Below, in pieces: positions 1 to 8,533 of a DNA stretch of 64,000 nt. The DNA lies in contig NZ_BOPC01000041.1 in NCBI RefSeq assembly GCF_016863555.1, forward strand, positions 16,397-80,396. Reading direction: 5' to 3'. Under the pieces are notes generated by a model. That model searched no databases, was not told where the DNA came from, and saw only the letters and a program-made list of their open reading frames with translations. Both the position numbers and the translations under genes were made by a program. Position 1 is the stretch's first letter. The number at the start of each line of letters is the position of its first letter. This stretch comes from Micromonospora qiuiae (GTDB lineage: Bacteria > Actinomycetota > Actinomycetes > Mycobacteriales > Micromonosporaceae).

Positions 1-2
1 CC

Positions 3-113
3 GTCGAGCTCCGCGCGATGACCGCCGGCGCGGGCACCTTCCGCCGTCACTTCGTCCGCCACGAGCCGCTCCCCGGTCACCTGGCCGACCAGATCGTCAA
101 GTCCGGCAGCTGA
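3..113 (+). CDS. Elongation factor G-like protein, C-terminal end (partial)
   Basis: Only the last 36 codons are in the window; the gene begins to the left. The tail contains ELRAMTAGAGTF, the start of the usual domain V C-terminus of EF-G-type GTPases, and a late PGHLADQIV stretch. It is probably the EF-G-like (FusA2-type) paralogue common in actinomycetes rather than main EF-G, but the fragment is too short to be certain. It is convergent with the aldo/keto reductase, 38 bp apart. Confidence 0.65.
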   Translation, partial: VELRAMTAGAGTFRRHFVRHEPLPGHLADQIVKSGS

Positions 114-151
114 GCGCCGCGAGAGTCGGGGGCGAGACTGCCCGACACCGC

Positions 152-1210
152 TCAGGGGCGGGCGGTGGGAAGCATGGGACTGGGCCAGTACGGTCGATCG
201 ACCTCGCGCAGGGCGGCGGCGCGCAGGGCGGCGAGCTGCCGCTCCACCTCGGCGAAGTGGTCGGGGCGCAGCGGCCCGAGGGCCAGCGCGGCGGCGTTCT
301 CCTCCACCTGGTCGACGCTGCGGCAGCCGGGAATCGGGATCGCGCGCCCGCTGCGGGCCCAGATCCAGCCCAGGGCGCCCTGGGCCAGAGTACGCCCGTC
401 GGCGGTCAGTGCCGCCCGGACGGCCTGCACCCGGCGCAGCCACTCCGGGGCGGGCCGGCCACCGCGGAACCACTCCAGCCAGCCGGAGGTGATGCCCCGC
501 ACGTCGTCGTAGGGCAGGGTCGAGGCGGGGTGGTACTTGCCGGTGAGCAGCCCCATGCCGAGCGGGCCGCAGCTGATGCTGGCCAGGTCGTACTTCTCGC
601 ACAGGTTGAGCAGATCCGGGGCGTCGCGCAGCACCGACAGGCTGTGCTGCACGGCGGTGGCGCGCGGGGCGTCCTGGCCGAAGGCGGCGGCCCGGTCGGC
701 CCGGTCGGTGCTCCAGCCGTACGCCCGGATCAGGCCGTCGGCCACCAGTTCCTCGAGGGTGCCGACGAGCGCCTGCGCCCGGGAGACCGGCAGGTCGGCC
801 AGGTGCAGCTGGTAGAGGTCGATCCGGTCGGTGCCGAGACGACGCAGCGAGTCCCGCACGGCCCGGCGCAGGTACGCCGGTGAGGCGTCCGCCCCGGTGG
901 CCTGCCGGGTCCGCTCGTCGAACGTGTAGCCCCACTTGGTGGCGATGACCGCCTCGTCACGCCGGCCCGCCAGCGCCCGCCCGAGGACGCGTTCGCCGTG
1001 CCCGGCCCCGTACGTGTCGGCGGTGTCGAAGAGGGTGACGCCGAGGTCGAGCGCCCGGCGGATCGTACGGGCGGACTCCTCGTCGTCGACGGCGCCCCAG
1101 CCCAGCGGGGTCTGTCTCTCCGCCCACGGGCCGGCGATCGCCCAGCACCCCATGCCCAGGGCACTCACCTCGATGCCGCTGCGGCCCAGGGTCCGCGTCG
1201 ACTGCGCCAT
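152..1210 (-). CDS. Aldo/keto reductase
   Basis: A 352-residue NADPH-dependent oxidoreductase of the aldo/keto reductase superfamily (TIM barrel); the substrate cannot be told. The catalytic tetrad is visible: Asp and Tyr in DTADTYG, Lys in ATKWGY, and His in LYQLHLADL. I start at ATG 1210 (MAQSTRTLGRSG), because the upstream 28 codons have no family similarity and RTLGRSG is the typical beginning. It lies downstream of the HIT gene on the same strand, across a 487-bp gap holding a palindromic repeat, so it is probably transcribed separately. Confidence 0.9.
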   Translation of the reverse strand: MAQSTRTLGRSGIEVSALGMGCWAIAGPWAERQTPLGWGAVDDEESARTIRRALDLGVTLFDTADTYGAGHGERVLGRALAGRRDEAVIATKWGYTFDERTRQATGADASPAYLRRAVRDSLRRLGTDRIDLYQLHLADLPVSRAQALVGTLEELVADGLIRAYGWSTDRADRAAAFGQDAPRATAVQHSLSVLRDAPDLLNLCEKYDLASISCGPLGMGLLTGKYHPASTLPYDDVRGITSGWLEWFRGGRPAPEWLRRVQAVRAALTADGRTLAQGALGWIWARSGRAIPIPGCRSVDQVEENAAALALGPLRPDHFAEVERQLAALRAAALREVDRPYWPSPMLPTARP

Positions 1211-1599
1211 CGGCGCATCGTGCCATGTCGCCGGCCGGGTGTGGCAGAGATCCATCACGATCATCCGTACGGGTCGCCCGGCCCGCCGGATCACCGGCGA
1301 ACCTGCCCGTTTTCGCAGCGGTACCGGCCAGGCCGTGCCGTCGCAGCTCAGGGCCGTTGGTGCACGCCCGGAGGATCCGCGCTCCCCCCATGACCCCTGA
1401 ATGCAGTATTCACACAGCCCAACGGCAGCCCAGGGTAGGGGCGCGGGAGACTTTGCTCTGCTTCAACGGACGCAACGGTTTTGACGGCAGACCCTTGCGC
1501 CGGTTGAAGCAGAGCAAAGGGACGCAAGGGGGTCGGTGCCCGCCGGCACGGCACGCCGATTCGCCCGCACGGCAACGGCAGACCCGCCGGCCGGGCAGC
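1211..1599. other. Gene-free interval between HIT and aldo/keto reductase
   Basis: This 389-bp interval has no convincing coding frame on either strand. Its main content is the 69-bp imperfect palindrome at 1451-1519. The rest is GC-rich sequence that must hold the promoter of the aldo/keto reductase, although no clear -10/-35 pair could be assigned. Confidence 0.5.
1451..1519. repeat. 69-bp palindromic repeat, copy 1
   Basis: The outer 17 bases, CTTTGCTCTGCTTCAAC at 1451-1467, are exactly repeated as reverse complement at 1503-1519. Inside them CGCAA (1471-1475) pairs with TTGCG (1495-1499), so the hairpin continues with a few mismatches. A second copy of identical length lies at 37728-37796. 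Both copies sit just outside gene ends. There is no U-tract, so it is not a classical terminator. Confidence 0.8.
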
Positions 1600-2112
1600 T
1601 CAGTCGGGCCAGGCGCGGACGAGCAGATCGCGGGTGTCGACGAGCAGTTGCGGGAGGACCTTGGTGCGTCCGATCACGGGCATGAAGTTGGCGTCGCCGC
1701 CCCACCGGGGCACCACGTGCTGGTGCAGGTGGGCGGCGATGCCGGCGCCGGCCACCCCGCCCTGGTTCATCCCCAGGTTGAAGCCGTGCGCGTTGCTGAC
1801 CTTGCGGATCACCCGCATGGCGGTCTGGGTGAACGACGCCAGCTCGGCGGTCTCGGGCCCGTCCAGGTCGGTGTAGTCGGCCACGTGCCGGTAGGGGCAG
1901 ACCAGCAGGTGACCCGGGTTGTACGGGTACAGGTTGAGCACCACGAAGACGTGCCCGCCCCGCGCGACCACCAGGCTCTCCTCCGGCGATCGGTGCGGGG
2001 CCAGGCAGAACGGGCACCCGGACGGTTTGTCGTAGCCGCCCTCGGGCCGGTCCTCACCGGAGATGTACGTCATCCGGTGGGGCGTCCAGAGCCGGTCCAG
2101 CCCGTCGGTCAT
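1600..2112 (-). CDS. HIT-family protein, Ap4A phosphorylase type
   Basis: A 170-residue histidine-triad enzyme. HLHQH at residues 128-132 followed by VVPRWGGDANF is the catalytic triad block. CPFC (33-36) is the N-terminal metal-site motif. The sequence matches the actinobacterial subgroup that includes Mycobacterium Rv2613c, known as a diadenosine tetraphosphate phosphorylase, which also sits directly downstream of thrS. Start ATG 2112 was chosen because MTDGLDRLW is where similarity begins. The gene follows thrS by 62 bp, probably in one operon. In mycobacteria the next gene is pgsA; here it is not. Confidence 0.88.
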   Translation of the reverse strand: MTDGLDRLWTPHRMTYISGEDRPEGGYDKPSGCPFCLAPHRSPEESLVVARGGHVFVVLNLYPYNPGHLLVCPYRHVADYTDLDGPETAELASFTQTAMRVIRKVSNAHGFNLGMNQGGVAGAGIAAHLHQHVVPRWGGDANFMPVIGRTKVLPQLLVDTRDLLVRAWPD

Positions 2113-2174
2113 GTCCCTGTCGGTGTGCCCCTGCGCCCCAGTCACACCGGCGATCCTACGACCCGCGCCCTTCC

Positions 2175-4178
2175 TCACATCTCGGCGGATGGGCCGACGT
2201 TGGTGCGGGAGCGGATCACGTCGAGGACGTGGGTGACGGCCTCGGCGAGCGGTACGCCGTTGCGCTGGGAACCGTCGCGGTAACGGAACGAGACGGTGCC
2301 GGCGGCCACGTCGTCGTCCCCGGCGATCACCATGAACGGGATCTTCTGCTGCTGCGCGGTGCGGATCTTCTTCTGCATCCGGTCGTCACCGGCGTCGACC
2401 TGGGCGCGGATGCCCTCGGCGCGCAGCGCCGCGACGAAACCATGCAGGTAGTCGGCGTGGTCCTCGCGGATCGGGATGCCGACCACCTGCACCGGGGCCA
2501 GCCAGGCCGGGAAGGCGCCCGCGTAGTGCTCGGTGAGCACGCCGAAGAAGCGTTCGATCGAGCCGAAGAGCGCCCGGTGGATCATCACCGGCCGCTGCCG
2601 GGTGCCGTCGGCCGCCTGGTACTCCAGGCCGAAGCGCTCCGGCAGGTTGAAGTCGACCTGGATGGTCGACATCTGCCAGGTCCGGCCGATGGCGTCCTTG
2701 ACCTGCACGGAGATCTTCGGACCGTAGAAAGCCGCGCCACCCGGGTCGGGCACCAGGTGCAGGCCGGACTCCTCGGCCGCCGAGCGCAGCGCCTCGGTGG
2801 CCCGCTCCCAGTTCTCGTCGGTGCCGACCGACTTGTCCGGGTTACGGGTGGACAACTCCAGGTAGAAGTCGTCCAGACCGTAGTCGCCCAACAGTTCGAG
2901 CACGAAGGCGAGCAGCGCCTTCAGCTCGCCGGCCATCTGCTCCTCGGTGCAGAAGATGTGCGCGTCGTCCTGAGTCATGCCGCGCACCCGGGTCAGGCCG
3001 TGCACCACACCGGACTTCTCGTACCGGTAGACCGTGCCGAACTCGAACATCCGCAGCGGCAGCTCCCGGTAGGAACGACCACGCGAGCGGAAGATCAAGT
3101 TGTGCATCGGGCAGTTCATCGGCTTGAGGTAGTAGTTCGCGCCCTCCATCTCCATGGGCGGGAACATCCCGTCGGCGTACCAGTCCAGGTGCCCGGAAAC
3201 CTCGAACAGGTGGCTCTTGGTGATGTGCGGGGTGTTGACGAATTCGTACCCGGCCTGCTCGTGCTTGAGCCGCGAGTAGTTCTCCAGCTCGCGGCGGATG
3301 ATGCCGCCCTTGGGGTGGAAGACCGCGAGACCGGAGCCGAGCTCGTCGGGGAAGCTGAACAGGTCCAGGTCCGCGCCGAGCTTGCGGTGGTCGCGCCGGG
3401 CGGCCTCCTCCAGCAGCTTCAGGTACGCCTTGAGCGCGTCGCGGGTCGGCCAGGCGGTGCCGTACACCCGTTGCAGCTGCGGGTTCTTCTCACTGCCCCG
3501 CCAGTACGCCGCGGCCGAGCGCATCAGCTTGAACGCGCCGATCAGCCGGGTGTTCGGCAGGTGCGGGCCACGACACAGGTCCGACCAGCAGACCTTGTCC
3601 TCGTCGGCGGCCAGGTTGTCGTAGATGGTCAGCTCGCCCCCGCCGACCTCCATCACCTGCGAGGAGTCCAGCCCTTCGCCCTTGACGTCGATCAGCTCCA
3701 GCTTGAACGGCTCGGCAGCCAGCTCGGCCTTGGCCTCGTCCAGGCTCTCGAAACGGCGGCGGCGGAACCGCTGCCCCGACTTGACGATCTCCTGCATCCG
3801 CTTCTCGAGCTTGGTCAGGTCGTCGGGCTGGAACGGCCTGTCCACCGCGAAGTCGTAGTAGAAGCCGTTCTCGATCGGCGGGCCGATGCCGAGCTTCGCC
3901 TCGGGAAAGACGTCCTGCACGGCCTGGGCGAGCACGTGCGCCGCCGAGTGACGCAGCACGTTGAGCCCGTCCGGAGAATCCAGCGCGACCGGCTCGACGA
4001 CGGTCTCCTCGGCGGGTTTCCAGTCCAGGTCGCGCAGCACGCCCTGCGGGTCGCGGACCACCACGATCGCCTTGGGGCCGGCGTTGGGCAGCCCGGCCGC
4101 GGCCACCGCGTCGGCCGCCGTCGTCCCGGCGGCAACGACGACGGGGTCGGCCACGGCGGGGGTACGGGGTGCGGACAC
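2175..4178 (-). CDS. thrS: Threonine--tRNA ligase
   Basis: A 667-residue class II aminoacyl-tRNA synthetase that charges tRNA-Thr in the cytoplasm. In order: a short TGS-type N-terminus, the editing/SAD region with HSAAHVLAQ and later CRGPH, then the catalytic core with motif 2 around LPLRMFEFGTVYRYE, the zinc-site MNCPMHN, and motif 3 GSIERFFGVL, ending in the anticodon-binding domain. Start GTG 4178 is supported by GAGGAG a few bases upstream; an in-frame ATG at 4277 is less likely. It heads an operon with the HIT gene. Confidence 0.97.
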   Translation of the reverse strand: MSAPRTPAVADPVVVAAGTTAADAVAAAGLPNAGPKAIVVVRDPQGVLRDLDWKPAEETVVEPVALDSPDGLNVLRHSAAHVLAQAVQDVFPEAKLGIGPPIENGFYYDFAVDRPFQPDDLTKLEKRMQEIVKSGQRFRRRRFESLDEAKAELAAEPFKLELIDVKGEGLDSSQVMEVGGGELTIYDNLAADEDKVCWSDLCRGPHLPNTRLIGAFKLMRSAAAYWRGSEKNPQLQRVYGTAWPTRDALKAYLKLLEEAARRDHRKLGADLDLFSFPDELGSGLAVFHPKGGIIRRELENYSRLKHEQAGYEFVNTPHITKSHLFEVSGHLDWYADGMFPPMEMEGANYYLKPMNCPMHNLIFRSRGRSYRELPLRMFEFGTVYRYEKSGVVHGLTRVRGMTQDDAHIFCTEEQMAGELKALLAFVLELLGDYGLDDFYLELSTRNPDKSVGTDENWERATEALRSAAEESGLHLVPDPGGAAFYGPKISVQVKDAIGRTWQMSTIQVDFNLPERFGLEYQAADGTRQRPVMIHRALFGSIERFFGVLTEHYAGAFPAWLAPVQVVGIPIREDHADYLHGFVAALRAEGIRAQVDAGDDRMQKKIRTAQQQKIPFMVIAGDDDVAAGTVSFRYRDGSQRNGVPLAEAVTHVLDVIRSRTNVGPSAEM

Positions 4179-4378
4179 GGGTGACTCCTCTGGCAGATGT
4201 GACGGTAGGTGCCGACGTCGGCTTACCGCGATGCTATCGGTCGCCCGTCGGGCGCTGCCGCCCGATATCGGCGGCACCGGATCACCGCCGGCGTTGAACC
4301 TTTCCGGCCCGGCATCCGAACTACCGGGTGTGGCCGGAGCCCGTTCCGGCCCTGCCGACGCAGGATGGGGAACCCAGG

Positions 4379-5179
4379 ATGGCGATGACGTGCGGCGGGA
4401 GTCGTCGACGCCGGGGCGGGCTGGTGGCCGCCCTGGCCACGGCCGGGGTGTTGCTCTGGCCCGCTACGGCGTGGGCGGACGGCGTGACCTTCACGCCGAC
4501 CGAGGCCCAGCAGGGCAACTCGGTCAAGCTCGAGTTCGTGGTGCCCGACGAACGACCGGGGGTCCGTACCGAACGGATCGACATCCGGATGCCGACGGAC
4601 ACACCCATCGCCGAGGTGTGGCCGCTGTCGGTTGAGGGGTGGGCACCGGCGATCACCACCCGCAAGCTGGACACGCCGGTGACCGGCATGCACGGACCTG
4701 CCACCGATGTCGTGACCGCGGCACTGACCTGGACCCGCGCCGGGGATCAGGAGGACGACGGCCCCGCCCGGCTGGTCTTCTCGATGGCCCCGCTGCCGCA
4801 GACCGACCGGCTGGCCTTCGAACTGACTCAGACGTACGCGGACGGCCTTCAGGTGCACTGGGGAGAGCGCCCCGGTCAGCGTCCGCTGCCCGCGCTGACG
4901 CTGACGCCGGGCGACCCGGCCTACCCCGGCGCCGGCCACGCTGGGCACGGCGCGGCCCCCGGTGGCGGCGGTGGGCCGGCCGACACCCCGCCGGCCACGG
5001 CCGCCACCGACAGCGGCCCGAACGCCAACAGCCTGCTCGCCGCCGGCCTGGTCGCGGGTCTCGGCGGCGGCGCGGTGGTGGGCTGGCTGATCAGCCGGCG
5101 ACGCCGGGCCACCGCCGAGGAGATCGACCGCTCGGTGCTCGACGCGCCGTCGACGGGGTCAGCCGGCCCAGTCGGGTAG
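4379..5179 (+). CDS. YcnI/DUF1775-like secreted, membrane-anchored protein
   Basis: A 266-residue exported protein with an Arg-rich N-terminus, a hydrophobic signal segment ending near AWADG, a YcnI (DUF1775) domain over about residues 35-155, a Gly/Pro/His-rich linker and one C-terminal transmembrane helix followed by RRRRAT. YcnI proteins are linked to copper handling. In the family the mature chain usually begins with a metal-binding His (AHVTV); here it reads ADGVTF, so that His is absent. ATG 4379 is the probable start; ATG 4385, with AGGA upstream, is possible. The 3' end overlaps the convergent ADP-ribosylglycohydrolase by 21 bp. Confidence 0.8.
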   Translation: MAMTCGGSRRRRGGLVAALATAGVLLWPATAWADGVTFTPTEAQQGNSVKLEFVVPDERPGVRTERIDIRMPTDTPIAEVWPLSVEGWAPAITTRKLDTPVTGMHGPATDVVTAALTWTRAGDQEDDGPARLVFSMAPLPQTDRLAFELTQTYADGLQVHWGERPGQRPLPALTLTPGDPAYPGAGHAGHGAAPGGGGGPADTPPATAATDSGPNANSLLAAGLVAGLGGGAVVGWLISRRRRATAEEIDRSVLDAPSTGSAGPVG

Positions 5180-6079
5180 CGGCTCCCGGGCGGCCAGCCA
5201 GTCGGTGGGCACCCCGCCGGGTGTGCCCACCCCGACGTACGCGGCGACCACCCCGCCGGCGATCGCGGCCGTGGTGTCCACGTCTCCGCCCGCCTCGACG
5301 CAGGCGCGCACGGCCGCCGGATAGTCCTCCAGGTGGGTGGCGGCCACCCAGCAGGTGAAGGCGACGGTGTCCTGGGCGGTGACCCGGGAGCCGTTGCCCA
5401 CCGCGGCCACGATTTCGTCCAGCGGGCGACCGAGCAGGCCGGCGACCCGGCGTACGCCCCGGTGCACCTCGCTGGCCGGGTCCAGCGCGGCCGCCACGCC
5501 GGCGAGCAGGCGGCCCGGTTCGGGCCGGTTGCCGTCCAGACGGGCGCGGGCCGCCAGCGCGGCGGCCACCGCCACCGCCACCGCCCCGGCAATCCCTTCC
5601 GGGTGGGCGTGGGTCACCTCGGCCGACGCCCGGGCCTGGGCGGCGGCCCGGCTGGTCGAGTCGGCGAAGTACGCACCCAACGGCGCCACCCGCATCGCCG
5701 CGCCGTTGCCGCAGGAGCCCTGCCCGTCGAAGGCGGACGCGGCGGCGACCGGCCACGGCGTGCCGGTGCGGATCAGCCGCAGGATCTGCACCGCTCCGGG
5801 GCCGTACCCGCGGTACGGCTCGCAGCGCTCGGCGAAGGCCAACGCGAGGGCGTCCCGGTCGATCCGGCCGGCCTGGGCGAGCGCCGCCAGCACCGAGCAG
5901 GCCATCTCGGTGTCGTCGGTCCACTGCCACGGCGCGGGTGGCAGCCGGCCGGCGACCAGGTCGGGCGGGCGGCTGCCCGGCACGAAGAACTGGGATCCGA
6001 GGGCGTCGCCGACCGACAGACCGGCGAGCGCGTCGCGGGCCAGGGCCAGCCGGGTGTCCGGATAGAGAGTGAAAGCCAT
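5159..6079 (-). CDS. ADP-ribosylglycohydrolase family protein
   Basis: A 306-residue all-alpha hydrolase of the DraG/ARH family, which removes ADP-ribose from proteins or small molecules using two Mg2+ ions. The N-terminal metal motif is WTDDTEM (about residues 48-54) and the C-terminal one is GGDVDTTAAIAGG (about 265-277), so both halves of the metal site are present. ATG 6079 precedes the conserved start region. The gene is divergent from the response regulator with about 73 bp between starts. No partner ADP-ribosyltransferase is seen nearby. Confidence 0.88.
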   Translation of the reverse strand: MAFTLYPDTRLALARDALAGLSVGDALGSQFFVPGSRPPDLVAGRLPPAPWQWTDDTEMACSVLAALAQAGRIDRDALALAFAERCEPYRGYGPGAVQILRLIRTGTPWPVAAASAFDGQGSCGNGAAMRVAPLGAYFADSTSRAAAQARASAEVTHAHPEGIAGAVAVAVAAALAARARLDGNRPEPGRLLAGVAAALDPASEVHRGVRRVAGLLGRPLDEIVAAVGNGSRVTAQDTVAFTCWVAATHLEDYPAAVRACVEAGGDVDTTAAIAGGVVAAYVGVGTPGGVPTDWLAAREPLPDWAG

Positions 6080-6152
6080 GTCACTGCCATCTTGTGCAGA
6101 TCCTCGGGTGGGCCGCAATGACGCCGCCCGCCGCTGCGAGTACCGTGCGTGG

Positions 6153-6842
6153 GTGGCCACCGTCCTGCTGGTCGAAGACGACCACGTCGTACGCGGCGCG
6201 ATGCTTCGGTCGCTCACCGACCGGGGTCACGCCGTGCACGCGGTCGGCACAGCGCTGGACGCGTTGCGCCGGGTCGCCGCGGAAACCCCCGACCTCGTCG
6301 TGCTCGACCTCGGCCTGCCGGACCTGGACGGGTCCGACGCTCTGCGGATGCTGCGCGGGATCACCGACGTGCCGATCATCATCGCCACCGCCCGCGACGA
6401 CGAGCAGTCCGTGGTCCGGCTGCTGCGGGCCGGTGCCGACGACTACATGGTCAAGCCGTTCACCGGTGCGCACCTGGATGCCCGGATCACCACCGTGCTG
6501 CGTCGGGTCGGCCGGGCCAGCCGGGCGGCCCAGCCGGCCGTGCACAGCGTCGGCGGGCTGCGGGTGGACGTCGGCGAACGCAGCGCTCACCTCGACGGGG
6601 CCGCGCTGGCGCTGACCCGCAAGGAATTCGACCTGTTGGCGTATCTCGCCGCCCGTCCTGGCCGGGTAGTGTCCCGGCGGGAACTCTTGGAGGAGGTATG
6701 GCGGCAGCCATCGGTCGGCGAGGACCAGACCATCGACGTTCACCTGTACTGGCTGCGCCGCAAAATGGGCGAGTCCGCGGCGAAGCCGCGCTACCTGCGC
6801 ACCGTGCGGGGAGTGGGTTTCCGGCTGGTGGCGCCGGACTGA
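6153..6842 (+). CDS. OmpR-family response regulator
   Basis: A 229-residue two-component regulator. The receiver domain (1-115) has the acidic pair in VEDDH, the phospho-acceptor Asp in VLDLGLPDLDG, the conserved Thr/Ser in ATAR and Lys in MVKPF. The C-terminal winged helix (about 130-228) has LTRKEFDLLAYL and the RTVRGVGFRL ending typical of Trans_reg_C. Start is taken at GTG 6153 (VATVLLVEDD), because upstream codons extend into the divergent gene. The stop overlaps the start region of the histidine kinase, so the two are co-transcribed and probably a cognate pair. The stimulus is unknown. Confidence 0.93.
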   Translation: MATVLLVEDDHVVRGAMLRSLTDRGHAVHAVGTALDALRRVAAETPDLVVLDLGLPDLDGSDALRMLRGITDVPIIIATARDDEQSVVRLLRAGADDYMVKPFTGAHLDARITTVLRRVGRASRAAQPAVHSVGGLRVDVGERSAHLDGAALALTRKEFDLLAYLAARPGRVVSRRELLEEVWRQPSVGEDQTIDVHLYWLRRKMGESAAKPRYLRTVRGVGFRLVAPD

Positions 6843-8272
6843 GGCGGACGCTGGCCCTGCTGACGGCCGGCGTGGGCGCGCTGCTGGCGCTGGCCTTCCT
6901 GGTCCCGCTCGGGCTGACCCTGGACGGTCAGGCCCGCGAGGAGGCGATCGCGGACGCGGCCCGCCGCAGTGCCCTGGTCACCGGCGCGCTCGCGGTGAGC
7001 ACCGAGCCGGCGGTGGTGGCCCGCGCCATCGAGGCCAGCGGCGACGACCCGGTCACCCGGCCGGTCGTGCACGGCCTGACGGTGGACGCCGCCGCCGGCC
7101 GGGCCGACGCCGGGCAGTTGGAGCAGGCCCGCACGCAGGGCCGGTCGTTGATCGTCGACGTCGACGGTGGCGCGTTACGGCTGGACCCGGTGGTCCTCGG
7201 CGATCAGACCGCGGTGGTGGAGGTCTTCGTCCCGGACTCCGCGCTCGGCGGTGACCGCAACAGCTGGCTGCTGCTGGCCGGGGTGGCGCTCGCCCTGGTG
7301 GGCGCGGCGGTGCTGGTGGTGGACCGGGTCGCGGCCCGGACGGTGGACGCCATCCGGGGCCTGGTCGCGGCGGCACTCGCGGTGGGCGACGGCGACCTGG
7401 GCGCACGCGTCGAACCGAGCGGCCCGCGCGAACTGGCCGAGGCCGGTCACGCCTTCAACCGGATGGCGGAACGGTTGGTCGCGGCCCGCACCGAGGAGCG
7501 GGAACTGGTGGCGGACCTGTCGCACCGGCTGCGGACCCCGCTGACCGTGCTGCGGCTGGACGCCGAGGCGTTGGAGTCCGACGACACCAGCGTGGGCGCG
7601 TTCAGTCAGGCGGAGCTGGACTACCGGCGCGGCATCCGGCGGATCCGGCAGGCGATCGTCACCCTGGAGGGTGAGATCGACACCCTGATCAAAACCACCC
7701 GCAAAACGGTGGCCACCGAGGCGGGCCCGGCGATCTGCGACGTGAGCGAGGTGGTCCGGGACCGGATGGTCTTCTGGGCGGCCCTGGCCGGCGACCAGAA
7801 CCGTCCGCACCGGGTCAGCGGTGCTCAGCTGCGCATCCCCGCGCCGGTGCCCCGGGCCGAGCTGGCCGCCGCGTTGGACGCGGTGATCGGCAACGTCTTC
7901 CGTTACACGCCGCAGGGCACCGCCTTCGAGGTGGCGGTCTCCCGCCGCGACGGGTACGTCGCCATCCGGATCGACGACGCCGGTCCCGGCATCGCCAACC
8001 CGGATCGTGCGCTGCGTCGCGGCGCCAGCGACCAGGGCTCCACCGGGTTGGGGCTGGACATCGCCAAGCGGGTGGCGTTGCAGGCCAACGGCTCGGTCAG
8101 CATCGACCGGGCCCGGCTGGGCGGAGCGAGTGTGGTGATGCTGCTCGCCGACCCGGAGGCGACGCCGCGCCAGGTCAGCCGGTTCGGCCTGGTGGGCCGG
8201 ATGACCCGGGAGGCTCGGGAGTCGAAGAGCAGCGGGCGCCGGTGGCCCCGGCAGCGGCCGTCGGACGATTGA
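6839..8272 (+). CDS. Sensor histidine kinase
   Basis: About 477 residues: TM helix 1 (LALLTAGVGALLALAFLVPL), an extracytoplasmic sensor of roughly 110 residues, TM helix 2 near 140-160, HAMP, then DHp with the phospho-acceptor His in DLSHRLRTPLT. An ATPase domain follows with N box (GNVFRY), G1 (DDAGPGI) and G2 (STGLGLDIAKR). Arg replacing Glu after the His is common in this actinobacterial subgroup. The start is unusual: no ATG/GTG/TTG lies before TM1 in this frame, and the best candidate is CTG at 6839 overlapping the regulator stop as CTGA. Confidence 0.88.
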   Translation: MRRTLALLTAGVGALLALAFLVPLGLTLDGQAREEAIADAARRSALVTGALAVSTEPAVVARAIEASGDDPVTRPVVHGLTVDAAAGRADAGQLEQARTQGRSLIVDVDGGALRLDPVVLGDQTAVVEVFVPDSALGGDRNSWLLLAGVALALVGAAVLVVDRVAARTVDAIRGLVAAALAVGDGDLGARVEPSGPRELAEAGHAFNRMAERLVAARTEERELVADLSHRLRTPLTVLRLDAEALESDDTSVGAFSQAELDYRRGIRRIRQAIVTLEGEIDTLIKTTRKTVATEAGPAICDVSEVVRDRMVFWAALAGDQNRPHRVSGAQLRIPAPVPRAELAAALDAVIGNVFRYTPQGTAFEVAVSRRDGYVAIRIDDAGPGIANPDRALRRGASDQGSTGLGLDIAKRVALQANGSVSIDRARLGGASVVMLLADPEATPRQVSRFGLVGRMTREARESKSSGRRWPRQRPSDD

Positions 8273-8533
8273 CCAGCGGCGCGCCGGTTACCCGTGGTGC
8301 GCCCGCCGGCGCGGGCTGTGCCCCGGCACAAGTCTTCCTTAGATCCGAGTTAACGCCGCCCCACAGACGGCATTCGGCTGCCAGGATCGTCGGTGAACCC
8401 AGTAGTTCCACCGGCCTTCGCTCCAGCGCGTACCGGCCGGTGGAGCCGTGCGCGCGGCGGGAGACACGGTCCCCCCACACCACACCTCCCGCCGCGCCAC
8501 TTCCGGTCCGTCCCGCGAAGGTCGCCCGACGTC

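Noticed and set aside
2229..4184. A 651-codon plus-strand ORF opposite thrS
   Set aside because: It is the antisense shadow of thrS: composition rich in Val/Arg/Gln/Gly typical of reverse high-GC coding, no family features, while the minus strand carries all synthetase motifs.
5159..6079. ADP-ribosylglycohydrolase as part of a toxin-antitoxin system
   Set aside because: No ADP-ribosyltransferase or other toxin lies next to it; the neighbours are a YcnI-like gene and a two-component system.
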